Origin: Luteolibacter flavescens | Lineage (GTDB): Bacteria > Verrucomicrobiota > Verrucomicrobiia > Verrucomicrobiales > Akkermansiaceae | Assembly: GCF_025950085.1 (NCBI RefSeq) | Contig: NZ_JAPDDS010000012.1 | Coordinates: 1-64,000 of the forward strand | DNA: 64,000 bases | Direction of reading: 5' to 3' | In this document: positions 33,385 to 44,900 of the stretch, piece after piece | Layout: each line of letters starts with the position of its first letter | How positions within the stretch are numbered: the stretch's first letter is position 1 | Notes under the pieces: generated by a model | What the model was told of the DNA's origin: nothing | The model's input: only the letters and a program-made list of their open reading frames with translations | The model's database searches: none | Made by a program: the position numbers and the translations under genes

Positions 33385-36300
33385 ATGGCGGCGGGGACTT
33401 GCTCGCGCTGCTCGGCGCTGCTGGAGCCGGGGATTCTCGGCGGCCGGTGTCCGGCTTGCCTGATGGAGATGGTGGCGGCGGATGAGGATTTCCAGACGGA
33501 GCGCTTCGGCGAATACGTGCTGGAGGAAGAGATCGGTCGGGGCGGGATGGGCGTGGTCTTCCGGGCATGGCATGCACAACTCGGGCGTCATGTTGCGCTG
33601 AAGATCCTGGTCGGTGGCGTCTTCGCCCGGCCGGATTTCCTGCGGCGCTTCCGGATGGAGTCCCTCGCGGCGGCGCAGCTCCATCACCCGGGGATCGTTA
33701 CCGTCCATGAGGCGGGCGAGGCCGAGGGCCAGGCATTCTATACCATGGAACTGGTCGAGGGCGGAACGCTCGGCGATCTGGTCTCGGCGGGGGATCCGCT
33801 GCCCGTCACGCAGGCCGCGGAGTTGCTGGAAAAGATCTCCCGGGCCGTGGCCTATGCCCATGAGTGCGGCGTGCTGCATCGGGATCTGAAGCCTTCCAAC
33901 GTGCTGCTGGCGCGGGACGGCCAGCCAAAGATCGCGGACTTCGGGCTGGCCAGACTGCTGGAGGAATCGGGCGACCCGGCCTTCACCCTGACCACCGAGT
34001 TGCTGGGCTCGCCCCCATACATGTCCCCGGAAATAGCGGGCGGCGGCGGAGCGAGCCGGGCTTCGGATATCTTCGCGCTCGGCGCGATGCTCTATGAACT
34101 CCTGACCGCCCGTCCGCCCTACATGGGGCAGAATTCCCAAGCGGTGTTGGAGCGCGCGCGCGCCGGGGACATCGTGAGCCCGCGCGCCTTGCAGGCAGGG
34201 CTTCCCCGGGACGTGGAGACGATCTGCCTGAAGTGTCTGGAGCGCGAGCCGGGCAAGCGCTACGCCTCCGCGGCGGATCTGGCGGATGACCTGCGGCGCT
34301 TCCTCGACGGGCGCGAGGTGCTGGCCCGGCCGGTCGGCCCGGCGGGTCGTCTGGCGCGATGGGCCCGGCGGAACCGCACCTTGGCAGGGCTGGGTGCGGC
34401 ACTGGCGATCTCGCTTTTGATCGGGACTGTCGCCGTGATCGTGCAGGCCGGCGTGAACCTACGGCAGGCGGGGGAGCTCTCCCGCGAGCAGGCGAAGTCC
34501 GCCGTGATCCGCGAGACGCTGGCGGCAAATCTCTACGCCGCCGACCTGCGGGCAGCAGCGCAGGAGATCGCCGCGGGCAATCCGGGAGGAGCGAGGCGAT
34601 GGCTGGAAGCCCACGAGGCGGACCCGGAGCGGGGCGTCGAGTGGAGCTGGATGATGGCGGAGTCCCGTCCGCGGAATGTGACCACCTTGGCCTCTTTCCG
34701 GGGGCAGGTCCGCGCGGTGGCCTACGCGCCCGGCGGGGATAGCCTGGCGGTGGGGATCTTGGGCGGGCCGCTTGCGGTGGTGGATCGCGATGGCGGCGTC
34801 GAGGAATTCGCGGGGATCGCCCATCCCGCGACGCCCTACTTGCTGGAAGACGGGGCTGGATTTTGTGCGGACGGATTTTTCCAGACCACGAGCGGCGGCC
34901 AGGTGGCCCGGAAGTTCCCGGCGCGGCGGATTTCCTTCAGCCGCGACAGCACGCGCTGCGTGACGCTGGATGCTGATCCGATGTTCTTCTATCGCGAAGG
35001 CGGGCGGGCGCGTCTGGTCGATCCCGCCACGGGAGCTTCCCTGTGGGAGCTGCCGGGAGAAAACTTCGCCGCTGCGGAACTCGGCCCGGATGGCTCGCAG
35101 ATCGCCACCACGGATGTGGAGGGAAAGGTGGTGCTCTGGGACGTCGAGACCCGCGCACGCCGGGCTGATTGGGATCTGCCCGGGGTGACCTGCCTGCACT
35201 TCGCCCCGGATGGCCGGCAAGTGGCAGCGGGTGGCCGGGATCTCGCATGGCTGCTACCCACGGCAGGTGGCGCGCCACGGGTGCTTTATCATGCGCCCGG
35301 GCACCAGGTGACAGCGGTGGCATTTTCTCCCGATGGAGCAAGGCTGGCGACCGCTTGCACGGACCGTGCCCTGCGGGTCTGGGGGGCGGGGAATGCGATC
35401 GTGCAGGCCGTGCTGAGGGGCCATCACAGCGAGGTATGGACGGTGGCCTGGCACCCGGATGGCGCTGTTTTGGCAAGCGGCTGCAAGGATGGCGAGGTCC
35501 GCGAATGGCAGGTGGCGGATACCGGCGGCCCGGTCGTGATCCCTCGTGGAAGCTTTGCGCGCCCGCATTTCGATGCGTCCGGGAAATCCGTAATCACCGG
35601 CGATGGCCACCTGCCGGACACGGTGGTCACCCGCTGGCAGGCGTCCGATGGCACCCTGCTCCAGACCTTTCCGACCGGGACGCTGCTGATCGGCAGCCGG
35701 GGGGAGGAAGTTGTCCTGTGGAATACGGTCACCCGTCGCATCGAGTGGTGGCCATTCGCCGCGGATGAGCCCCGTCACACCTTCGAGCCACCCGCGGCAC
35801 GCACGCGTTTTTCCTACCAGATGGCGCTTTCCCCGGACGGCGGGACGATCGCCGTGCTGGATGACGATGGCACCTTGATATTGCAACCGGTGGACGGAGG
35901 CGAGGCCCGCCGCGTGACGCTCTATCCGCAGCGGCAGGACGGCTGGAAATTCCGCGCGCTGTCGTGGGATCCCACGGGCACTCAAGTCGCCGCCGCTGCC
36001 GAGGCGCATCCCTTTGGCCTCCGCATCGCCGACCTCGCGGCGAACGAGGTGCGCGAGCTGGCGAACGAGAAGAACTACATCACCGGACTCGCTTTCTCCC
36101 CGGATGGCCGCTGGCTGGCCGGTGGCAGTGTGGACGGGGAAATCGCCGTGTGGGACCGGAAATCGGGTGCCCTCCAACGCCGCTGGACCGGGCACGACCG
36201 GAATACCGGAGATCTCGTCTTTGCCCCGGACAGCCGCACGTTGCTCAGTTTGGGCGGGCTGGAGGGGGTGAAATTCTGGCACGTCAGGACCTGGCGTGAA

Positions 36301-36426
36301 CTTGCGCTGTTGCCGGTGCCGGATGCCTTTCATCATCTCGCGATTTCCCCGGATGGGTCGTCGGTGGCGGTGACCTGCGGGGGCGGCGGGGAAGATGTCT
36401 ATCTACGCGTGTTTTCGCTGCGCTGA
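33385..36426 (+). CDS. Membrane Ser/Thr protein kinase with WD40 repeats
   Basis: A 1013-residue Hanks-type kinase. It begins with a zinc-ribbon-like CSRC-CPAC (Cys 6, 9, 22, 25). The kinase domain spans about residues 43-310: glycine loop IGRGGMGVVFRAWH, catalytic HRDLKPSN at 165-172 and DFG at 185-187, with SPPYMSPE as the activation segment end. A transmembrane helix lies near 335-357. The external part (about 430-1013) carries many WD40-like repeats (AVAYAPGGDSLAVG, VTAVAFSPDGARLATACTDRALRVWG). It lies one base after the sigma factor gene. It could phosphorylate or sequester the sigma factor in response to extracellular binding. Confidence 0.93.
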   Translation: MAAGTCSRCSALLEPGILGGRCPACLMEMVAADEDFQTERFGEYVLEEEIGRGGMGVVFRAWHAQLGRHVALKILVGGVFARPDFLRRFRMESLAAAQLHHPGIVTVHEAGEAEGQAFYTMELVEGGTLGDLVSAGDPLPVTQAAELLEKISRAVAYAHECGVLHRDLKPSNVLLARDGQPKIADFGLARLLEESGDPAFTLTTELLGSPPYMSPEIAGGGGASRASDIFALGAMLYELLTARPPYMGQNSQAVLERARAGDIVSPRALQAGLPRDVETICLKCLEREPGKRYASAADLADDLRRFLDGREVLARPVGPAGRLARWARRNRTLAGLGAALAISLLIGTVAVIVQAGVNLRQAGELSREQAKSAVIRETLAANLYAADLRAAAQEIAAGNPGGARRWLEAHEADPERGVEWSWMMAESRPRNVTTLASFRGQVRAVAYAPGGDSLAVGILGGPLAVVDRDGGVEEFAGIAHPATPYLLEDGAGFCADGFFQTTSGGQVARKFPARRISFSRDSTRCVTLDADPMFFYREGGRARLVDPATGASLWELPGENFAAAELGPDGSQIATTDVEGKVVLWDVETRARRADWDLPGVTCLHFAPDGRQVAAGGRDLAWLLPTAGGAPRVLYHAPGHQVTAVAFSPDGARLATACTDRALRVWGAGNAIVQAVLRGHHSEVWTVAWHPDGAVLASGCKDGEVREWQVADTGGPVVIPRGSFARPHFDASGKSVITGDGHLPDTVVTRWQASDGTLLQTFPTGTLLIGSRGEEVVLWNTVTRRIEWWPFAADEPRHTFEPPAARTRFSYQMALSPDGGTIAVLDDDGTLILQPVDGGEARRVTLYPQRQDGWKFRALSWDPTGTQVAAAAEAHPFGLRIADLAANEVRELANEKNYITGLAFSPDGRWLAGGSVDGEIAVWDRKSGALQRRWTGHDRNTGDLVFAPDSRTLLSLGGLEGVKFWHVRTWRELALLPVPDAFHHLAISPDGSSVAVTCGGGGEDVYLRVFSLR

Positions 36427-36518
36427 CAGCAGGTGGCAGCCGGCTGGGAAAAAACTTCGTCACCAGGCGTTGTACTTCTGCCCGGATGGGGGAAGGGAAG
36501 GGTGGAGGTTTCGTCGCC

Positions 36519-39500
36519 ATGCACCTTTCACCCGTCCGATCCGTAATTTCCTGCCTTTCCGTCCTGCTCGCCTGCTTCGCCGTCCTCCTCCCGGCGGTGC
36601 GGGCGGGGACGGTTTACACGGAGTCCATCACCGCGGTGGGCACGGCCAGCACCGTGGTGATCGCCTCGGACACTGCGAGGGATGGCGTTCTGGTGAATGG
36701 CGAGTTCCGCTTCACCGGCGGGCAGGCCACTTCCGTGGACTACTACCGGGTGGGAATCATAATGGTGGACGAGGCCAATGCGCCGGTTCCACTGGTCGGG
36801 GGCGTGGTGGCGTCCGGCATGTCGGTCGTCTTCACGCCGCGATTCCGCGTCAGCGGTGCGACCGCGACGATACCCATGAATGGTTTCAAGGTGCAGCCGA
36901 CCGCGCGGCTTTCGCAGGACAAGCGCTATCGTGTAGGCCTGCTCCTGCAGGAAGAGACATCGGGGGGCTTTCCTCCGACCACCAGTTACGTCACCCGCGC
37001 TACGCTGGTCCAGACGAGGGCGAATCAGTACTGGCACTTCACCAGCACGACTTCGGCGGACGCGTCGCTGAATATACTGGCTTCGTACACGTCGGTCGGG
37101 TCGCTCGGGGTCGAGTCGGGAGTGGCCATCCGCAGCGTGCCGGGGAAAGAGGGCTTCCGCTTCCGCGTGAATGCAGACCTGCGACGCTACGATGCCTTCG
37201 CCGAGACCTTGCCCGCCGAGCCACCGTATTTCCCGGAAGCGCTCACCATTCGCTACACCGCGACGCTCACGAATACGACCACCGGCCAGGCCGTCGCGCT
37301 GGTGAACGGCGGGGTGACCGAGACGAGCGACACGATGGATGCCTTCACCATCACCGGCGGTGTACGGGTGCCGGTCGCGAAGTCGCTGGACCGCGACATC
37401 ATGATCCAGCCGGTGAATCCCAACGCGATCTTCCCGACCCACACCTTCAGCCTCGGTGTGAAGCTGGAGACCGTCCAGCAGGGGGGAACCACGGTGAATC
37501 TCGGCACGCGCACTCTGGCCGGGTTGAAGCTGATGTCGCTCAATGGCAACATGAGGTTCGGGCACGTGCAGGCGACCTTCACTGCCGTGTCCAACAACCC
37601 TGCGGCCGGCACCGTGACCGATATCGGGGTGGAGCGGTTCGTGGTCCAGGTGACCTTTCCCGCTGGGTCTGGATCGCTGCCAAGTTATCAAGGCCGCGCC
37701 TGGAGCGGAGGCCCGCTGAATGTGATCTATTGGTCGAATGGCGAGCTCACGCTGTCCGGCAGCCAAACCGTGGAAATCGCAAGTGCTACGTCTGGCACCA
37801 CGGGTGGGGTCTCGTGGTCCCGCGGTCCGGTGGTGCTCAGCACGTCGGGTCTTCACGCGCAGGGCAGCGAGATGACACTGCCTGCGGGATTCGGCGTGGC
37901 GTTCGATCCCATAAGCCGCCGCCACAAGGGGAAGATCGCGATCGAGATCGGGCTGGATCAGGATCTCAATCCGTCCGGCGAGGCAGGCTTTGTCCTGCCG
38001 GGATCGGCGAGTCGCTTCTACTTCTCCCATGAGAAGCTGCCCGCCACGGTCGGCTACCGGCACGTCTATTGGCGTGTCGAGGAAGGCGAGATCTACGGGA
38101 AGACGGAGGATTCCACCACCTTCGTCCGCAGGGAGGAGCAGCAGGCATTGCAGACCACCGGGAGCAATTTCCAACTCGAGGATGGAACCAAGGGCGAGCG
38201 GATGGCGAACGATGGCTACCTCGCTTTCGCGAAGGGTGTCGCAGGTTCGGTGTCGGAATTCGTGATCAAGGTTTCGCCTGAAGGGCGGGCGCTTCTCAAC
38301 TGCAAGGTGGACGCGACGCACGATGGATTCGATGCGCACTTCCCCCGCGGCGTGACGGTGTCCCCAGGCCGCACGACGATGTCCTTCGTGAACTCGCTGA
38401 TCAGCGGTCAGGTGGAACAAAACCCCGCGGATGGAGCGGAACTCACCTACTCGACCATTGCGGACGACAGTCCCGCGTGCGTGCAGAACAGCGGGCCGAA
38501 CACACAGAGGACGATCTCTTTCCTCACCAAGAGCGGCATATGGAGCATCACCCCGGACGGCGGACTCCGTTCTCCGGGGACCGTGACCACCACCGACATC
38601 GCATGGGGTCTGAATGGCACGGGTGGCTTCACTCACCGCGTGCTGTCCCTGCAGTCCGGCGTGATGCACACGGCGGGCTGGACGCTTGCCACATCGGTCT
38701 ATGGGGTCACGCCGCAGAGCGGGGCGGGCTATCTCCCGGCGGCGATGTTGTTGAGCGGCCATGGCTCGCCGGCGGATGGTTCCATCGTGGAGCGTCCTTG
38801 GAAGAAGGGCTATGACCCGGCCTTGGCTCAGACGTCCGCCGAACTTGCCGCCACGGGTCGGGCGGATTATCCGGGCTTCAATTTCCGGGTGGGCGCGGAT
38901 GGCAGCCTGAGGGGCCGCAGCATCGTGGCGAATTCGCCGGTCGGCCCGTACGGGCTGAAGCCATACGCAAAGTACTATATTCGTCGTAGCGGTGTGTCCG
39001 GCGTCCATGATTCCGTGACGGCGGATGTGCAGCCGCTGCCGCCCTTCTATGGATACGAGATGACGCTGAACCGCTTCGGCTGGGCGTATCTCGACAATGC
39101 GACGGTGGCTCCCGGCATGGTGAGGGGGAACGTCAGGCTGCAGGGGCCATCGAACATCGAGATTCCTTTCAAGGACCTCACGCTGACCTCCACCGGTGAA
39201 TTCTCCGGGGCGGAGCTGGCGGACCCCGGCGAGAGGACGCTCGACTACTGGAACCTGAAGATCCGCACGGAGGGCATGTCCTTCGCGACCTCGCAGGCCT
39301 GCGTGCCGGGCAGTGCCTTCCTGGTGCTGGATGTCACCGCGCTGATGCCCGCGGTGACCGACGAGCCATTGCAGGGCCGTCTCGGCTTCAATACGAATGG
39401 CACGCTGGTGACGCTCGCGCAGGCCGGCGAGAGCGGCGTGGATTCCCGCTTCACGCTGCCATCCGGCATCCGGCTGAAAGGTGAGGCAGGCGGTTACTAC

Positions 39501-41963
39501 GGGCTGACTCCCGTGACGAAGGCGGCTCTGAGCGCATGGACGCCCAGCACGGTGCCGGTGGGCTTTACGAGCTTTGCCGGGGCGCTGGCTGTGCCCTTCT
39601 TCGATGACATCCCGGTGCACATCCATGCGACCGCATCGGCGGATGGCAGCGAGACCTCGCTGTATCACGTGACCGGAGGCTGGACCGGCAGCGCGGGCGA
39701 GAGCTTCTTCAACAACGCAAATTTCGATCCCACCTTCCGCGGGTATCCGCAGGGGATCAGCTTGGAGCAATATCGCGAAAACTCGGACAAGCGATACCAG
39801 CCGGTGGCCCGCCGGAATTGGCGGGGCATCCAGATGGACTACCCGCTGGAGTGGTCGGCCGGACTGAGGACCTTCACCAGCGCGGGGGATGATGTGGACA
39901 AGCTGCTGGTGATCGAAGTCGAGCACCAGGTCCAGAAGCTCACCTCGGAAGGATGCGCGATCACCTTCGGCGCGGGATTCGAGACGCCGCAACTGAGCGT
40001 GTCCGCGCTGATGGCGGAGCAGCTCACCGGCGGCCTGATGGACGCACTGCCGGGTGCGGATGATCTTCTGACAGGCGTGAACGGTCTGGAGGACATGCTG
40101 TCATCGCGCTTCGAGCGGATGATCGGCTCCGCGCTCGACACGGCATTGGCTCCGGTCGCGGACCAGATCCATGCCGCACTCGCCGATCACTACAGCGGCC
40201 CGCAGAACTTTTCCGGCCTCAATGCAAATGTCTTCGCCGCTACCGAGGGCCAGATGATCACCCGCCTGTCCGGCATCGCGGCACCGAATGGCGCGGTGCA
40301 GTTGCAAGTGGTCGCCGCTCTGGACGATGCGATCGGTGCCTGCGACATCGCGTTGGACATCGTCGGCACGCCGGGCAGCCGCGGTAGCATCATCAATGTG
40401 GCGCGGGAACTCGGGCGGATCGGCGGGGAAGGGGAGGTGGTCATTTCTCCCGAGGTGATGGCTCAGGCGGAGAGCACGCTGGCGCAGGTGCAGACGATGC
40501 TGGAAGAGGTGAGACAGCGGCTTGAGGATACGAGGAGTCAGTCGGCGTTGCTGACGAATATCTCCACCGCATTCGCGAACGCATCGAACACGGCATCGGC
40601 GAATGCGATCAACCGCATCGTCAGCTTCTACAAGGCGGAGCGCGATGTCACCGGCCGCTACATGGCCGAGTTTTCGCCCGCCCAGCATCGCGCGAAGATC
40701 CTCTCGCTGCTGAAGGAGAGTATCACCGGCGGGGTGATGGCGCAGGCGGTGCAGCCGCTGGTGCGCGGGCTCTTCACTGAGTTGAGGGATCAATTTCGCG
40801 GGGCGATCGATCTGGTCTTCGGTGAGATCAACCGCGTGCTGAACCGGGCGGTGAAGGGCCTCATCGCGGCGGGCGCGGAGGAGTTCCGGGATCTGGCGGA
40901 AAAGACCGGCGTCCCGGAGTCCGCAGCCGCGGGCGTGGGTGACTTCATGGCCGCGGCTCGCATCGATGGCTACGCGCGCATCCATGGCGAGGAGATCCAG
41001 CAGATACGTCTCAATGGCCGGCTGAAGCTGAAGGTGGCGGTGACACTTGCCGTGGATGGATACTTCGAGCTGAACAATTACGAGTCCGGCATCCCCAATA
41101 CCTCGTGCCGCAATCCCGGTGCCGTCGCGATGGATGTGGCCGTGGGTGCCCACGCGCAGGCGGACTTCGGTCCGACGGCGAAAGTGGAGGTGTCGCTGGA
41201 CGGGAAGTTCTCCTTCGATGGCCAGAACCGTCTCTCGGGTCTGGATGGCAGCTTCGACCTGAGGGCAAACATGCCGGTGAAAGAAGCGAGCTTCGAGCGC
41301 TTCGTCGCGAAGTTCGGCTTCGGCGGCGGCACGGGATACATCAGCGGCTTGGTCAGCGGCCGCGTGTATGCGGTGGCGGCACAGGGCGCGTGCTTCTTCG
41401 GCACCACGAGGAACAAGGCGAACATCTCGCTGATCGACGAGGATACGCGGGCGTTGCTGGGCTATCCCGCACCGGCTTTGCCCGGCCTGCCTGACACCGG
41501 CTGCATGACCACGCCGCTCACCGGCTTCTATACCGGCCTCGAGGCAGGGATCTCGGTGAATAGCATCTTTGGGATTCCCGACTCCTGCATGCTGAGCCTG
41601 ATGGGGCACATGGGGTCGGCGTCGTTCTGCTTTTTCCAGAATCGGGAAGACGGCATCTATGTGATGCCGGGCATACGCTACATGCTCGGTCTCAGCGGCA
41701 GGGTCCTCTGTATCATCGGTCTGGAAGGCAGGGGGGCGGTTGCCGCGATGGCCAAGATCCCGGTGCCGAGCCTGGCCACCGCACTGAATAATCCCGCGTC
41801 ATTCCTGGGGCATCTCGATGAGGCGGAGGCCTTTGGGACCGGGCGCGTCACCCTGCGGGGCGAACTCGGCGTTTCGCCCTTCTCCATCTCGAAGTCGGCG
41901 ACGCTCCGGCTGAACATGCACATCAGCAAAGACGACGGCGTGGACGTCGATGTGATCTACTAA
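36519..41963 (+). CDS. Giant secreted protein of unknown function (1814 residues)
   Basis: A signal peptide (ISCLSVLLACFAVLLPAVRA) precedes a long beta-rich region (about residues 30-1150) with repeated Ser/Thr/Gly-rich modules and cysteine-poor sequence. A helical coiled-coil-like segment at about 1160-1460 follows (AQAESTLAQVQTMLEEVRQRLEDTRSQ). The last 350 residues are again beta-rich, with several Cys and repeated IGLEGRG/YISGLVSGRVY-type strands. I recognise no family. The ATG at 36519 follows a GGTGGAGG ribosome-binding site; another ATG at 36486 is in frame. It is the first of three secreted-protein genes placed head to tail behind the kinase gene. Confidence 0.85.
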   Translation: MHLSPVRSVISCLSVLLACFAVLLPAVRAGTVYTESITAVGTASTVVIASDTARDGVLVNGEFRFTGGQATSVDYYRVGIIMVDEANAPVPLVGGVVASGMSVVFTPRFRVSGATATIPMNGFKVQPTARLSQDKRYRVGLLLQEETSGGFPPTTSYVTRATLVQTRANQYWHFTSTTSADASLNILASYTSVGSLGVESGVAIRSVPGKEGFRFRVNADLRRYDAFAETLPAEPPYFPEALTIRYTATLTNTTTGQAVALVNGGVTETSDTMDAFTITGGVRVPVAKSLDRDIMIQPVNPNAIFPTHTFSLGVKLETVQQGGTTVNLGTRTLAGLKLMSLNGNMRFGHVQATFTAVSNNPAAGTVTDIGVERFVVQVTFPAGSGSLPSYQGRAWSGGPLNVIYWSNGELTLSGSQTVEIASATSGTTGGVSWSRGPVVLSTSGLHAQGSEMTLPAGFGVAFDPISRRHKGKIAIEIGLDQDLNPSGEAGFVLPGSASRFYFSHEKLPATVGYRHVYWRVEEGEIYGKTEDSTTFVRREEQQALQTTGSNFQLEDGTKGERMANDGYLAFAKGVAGSVSEFVIKVSPEGRALLNCKVDATHDGFDAHFPRGVTVSPGRTTMSFVNSLISGQVEQNPADGAELTYSTIADDSPACVQNSGPNTQRTISFLTKSGIWSITPDGGLRSPGTVTTTDIAWGLNGTGGFTHRVLSLQSGVMHTAGWTLATSVYGVTPQSGAGYLPAAMLLSGHGSPADGSIVERPWKKGYDPALAQTSAELAATGRADYPGFNFRVGADGSLRGRSIVANSPVGPYGLKPYAKYYIRRSGVSGVHDSVTADVQPLPPFYGYEMTLNRFGWAYLDNATVAPGMVRGNVRLQGPSNIEIPFKDLTLTSTGEFSGAELADPGERTLDYWNLKIRTEGMSFATSQACVPGSAFLVLDVTALMPAVTDEPLQGRLGFNTNGTLVTLAQAGESGVDSRFTLPSGIRLKGEAGGYYGLTPVTKAALSAWTPSTVPVGFTSFAGALAVPFFDDIPVHIHATASADGSETSLYHVTGGWTGSAGESFFNNANFDPTFRGYPQGISLEQYRENSDKRYQPVARRNWRGIQMDYPLEWSAGLRTFTSAGDDVDKLLVIEVEHQVQKLTSEGCAITFGAGFETPQLSVSALMAEQLTGGLMDALPGADDLLTGVNGLEDMLSSRFERMIGSALDTALAPVADQIHAALADHYSGPQNFSGLNANVFAATEGQMITRLSGIAAPNGAVQLQVVAALDDAIGACDIALDIVGTPGSRGSIINVARELGRIGGEGEVVISPEVMAQAESTLAQVQTMLEEVRQRLEDTRSQSALLTNISTAFANASNTASANAINRIVSFYKAERDVTGRYMAEFSPAQHRAKILSLLKESITGGVMAQAVQPLVRGLFTELRDQFRGAIDLVFGEINRVLNRAVKGLIAAGAEEFRDLAEKTGVPESAAAGVGDFMAAARIDGYARIHGEEIQQIRLNGRLKLKVAVTLAVDGYFELNNYESGIPNTSCRNPGAVAMDVAVGAHAQADFGPTAKVEVSLDGKFSFDGQNRLSGLDGSFDLRANMPVKEASFERFVAKFGFGGGTGYISGLVSGRVYAVAAQGACFFGTTRNKANISLIDEDTRALLGYPAPALPGLPDTGCMTTPLTGFYTGLEAGISVNSIFGIPDSCMLSLMGHMGSASFCFFQNREDGIYVMPGIRYMLGLSGRVLCIIGLEGRGAVAAMAKIPVPSLATALNNPASFLGHLDEAEAFGTGRVTLRGELGVSPFSISKSATLRLNMHISKDDGVDVDVIY

Positions 41964-41975
41964 CAGACACCTTTC

Positions 41976-44900
41976 ATGAAAGCCTTCCGCCTTTTCATTC
42001 TGCTCTGCCTGAGCATCGCGGCGCATGCAAACGAAGTGCCCGGTGGTGTCTTCGCTCTCGGAGCAACGAAGAACGACCCGGCCGGCCAGCCGCTCGGCTA
42101 CGTGCTGCTTTCCAGCCAGGACACCGCCACGTTGGCGGGCCGCCGCTTCGGCGTGCACGTGAAGCCCGCCGCCGCGAATGCCGCGGGTGAGTTCTCCTTC
42201 CAGGGAATGATCCAGCCGGTCACCGAGCCCGCCGCGGCATCCGCGATCCTCGGTCGTGCAGAGCGCCTCGGCGAGTCCCGGCAGGAGGTCGAGAAGACCC
42301 TGCGCTTCTTGTATCGGAAGGCGAAGCACCCGGGCTATCTTTCCCTTCTCACCAATCCCCGGCAGCCTGGCAGCCCGCCGTGGCCCGATGATCCCCCCCA
42401 ACAAGGAGAACCGCCGGTCGCGGAGCAAGCAGTGATGGTGGTGGCGCGTGCTGCTCAAGATCCAGCCCTGGCGCTGGATCTCGATCTGGCTTCTCAAGCG
42501 TCACCGGCCATCGCGATGCTCCGCGGCCGTGCCTGGGCCGGTGCCTTGCCCGCCGCCGGGCAGATGGTCACGGTGGAGATCCGGCTGCGCGAGGGCGAGC
42601 TGGACGGGCCGGTGGTGGGCCGAGTCGAGCTGCGTGCGGGTGTCCCGCTAGCGATGCCAGCGCCGGGGGCTCCGGTGCAGGTGCCGCTACGTTCCGCGGA
42701 TGCCCACCTCGGGATCGGCATGCGCTGGGCGAGCCCGGTGGATCTTCGCCGGCTCTCGATGCTCAGCTCCGGATTCCGCCTTTACCGCGTGGATCAGAAG
42801 CTGGTGGCCGACATGGGGCTGAATCCCGCGAACCTCACGCTCGCCGACCTGGAGTCGCTGGTCATCGGCATGCCGGCCGCGGCCATCCGTACGAGCCAGG
42901 TGCCAATCATCATTCCGAAGCTTTTCACCGAGACCAACGTCTCCGACTTCAATGCCGACGGGACCACCGTCTTCTACCTCGACCGGAACCAGCGCTGCTG
43001 CGGTGAGGCGACTCCGCGTGCGTTTCAGCCCTGCGAGGGATTCTACTACTACACGGTCGCCTGTGACCTGTTAGGCCAGCCGGGGGCGCTTTCCTCGCCG
43101 GGCCGCGGTGTCGCCTGCCGCACCTTTGTCCCCATGAATCCATCGGGCGTGGACGTGGAGGTGGACTACACCAGCACCCCGGCGAAGGTCATCGTGAAAT
43201 GGCAGCCGCAGACCGACGGCATGACCCCGCCTACCAAGTACGAGATTCTTCGGGGAGTGGGGAAGAATGACCCGCGCATCAGTCGCGTGCTGATGGTGAA
43301 TGACGGCGAGCACCTGGAGCGCGGCGATCCGAACCTGCTGGTGAAGTGCGGCGAACTTGCTGCGAACGCGACCACGCTAAGGTGGGTCGATCAAGCCCCG
43401 GTGATCGGTGCGGGCGAGACCTGCTGGTATGCCGTGCGCGCGGTGCAGGAGGTCGGCTGCGCGGAGTGCCCGGATCTGGTGTCGCCGCCCTCGGCTCCGG
43501 CCTTCGTCACCATTCGTCGGATGCATGCTCCGGCACCGCCGGTCCTCTGCCATCAGGGCACGAATTTCCCGTTCACCGTCGTGGCCTTCGACAAGCAGTC
43601 GACGATCATGAGCCGCTATCCGGCGGTGGAGCACCGGGTCAACATCGCCTGCGGGCGCGAGACGGAAGACGTGACCCACATGAAGCTCGCGGTCCTGGTC
43701 GGCGGCGGAGCCACCGTCGTCTGGGAGCGCACCGTCTATTTTCCTCCGGGCAAGAGCCTGGAAGACGTGGAGGTATCGGTGGTTTTCACCGGAGCCTCGG
43801 ACAAGCCTTCCGTCCGCTGCACGGCCTACGGCGCGGATAGCTCAGTGAGCAATACTGTGACGCAGACCTTCGAGCTGCCGACCGTCGCGGCCAATGTCAG
43901 GGAAAAGACCAGCATGCCGTGGCTGAGATTCGTGGCGGGGAATTACTCGATTTCTTCGCCGCCTCCGCCGGGCAGCATCCTGCGCACCGTGGTGGTGAGC
44001 ACGACCACATCCAACGGGACCGCGATTCCGGCAAAAGGCCGCGGCTTCAGCGTGGTGCCGTTTTCCTTCGGTGCGATTCCCGCACCCGGTCCCGGCGAGG
44101 ACACCGATGCCGCCGTCTTGATCGAAGTCCAAGGCTCGAATGGTTCATGGCAGCCTGCCGGTGGTGTGCGCCTGCGGAACAATCTGGCGATGATCGCACG
44201 GGAGTTCGATGGGCCGGTGCGTGCGACGCTTCTGAAAGTGCGGCCGCCTGCCGGTTGCGATGGCAGCGTCCATCGTGGCGATACCGCCGATGGCACCCGC
44301 CCGCCGCTGACCATGGGCCTGTGCCTGACGCCGGGCACGAAGGAGTATCGCATCTATCGCTCGATCAATGGCGGTGAGCTTTCCCTGATCGAACAGGGCG
44401 ATGCGGTGGCCGGTGCTGTGAATGGCCTGGCAGGATTCTCCGATCCGAATCTGCCCGCGGGATCGGCCCGCGTGGAATACTACGCGCAATTCGTGAATGG
44501 CGACGGAAGCGCGAGCCCGATGACGGCGCTCGCTTGTCCGGTGATCGTGATCACCGCCCCGCCCGTGCCGGTGCTGAACCGGCTGAGGCCGGTCTTTGCC
44601 GAGAATGGCAGCGGGAATGAGATGGAGGTCCAGTGGCATTGCTCGGCTACCGGAGTGGAGCGGTTCCAGATCTTCGTCGAGTCCGGGTCGGGGAATCTCA
44701 TCCAGTATCTCCAGCCGGTGCCCACCGTGCTGAGCGGCACCCCGGGCGGTCCGGCAGGAGGGCCGGGCGCGGTCACGATCTCCGGAAACTTCATCCACAC
44801 GCTCGTCCCCGGAAACGTGGGATCGCAGCAGATGCTCAATACGCGGAGCTACTACACCAAGCGGGTGGGCGAGAATGCCGAGGGCTCCACCGAGATGCTC

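Noticed and set aside
36528-39992. A minus-strand open frame of more than 1100 codons opposite the giant secreted-protein gene
   Set aside because: Its translation is low-complexity and Arg/His-rich with no domain, while the plus strand has a signal peptide and codon pattern of a real gene. Long antisense frames are common in GC-rich DNA.
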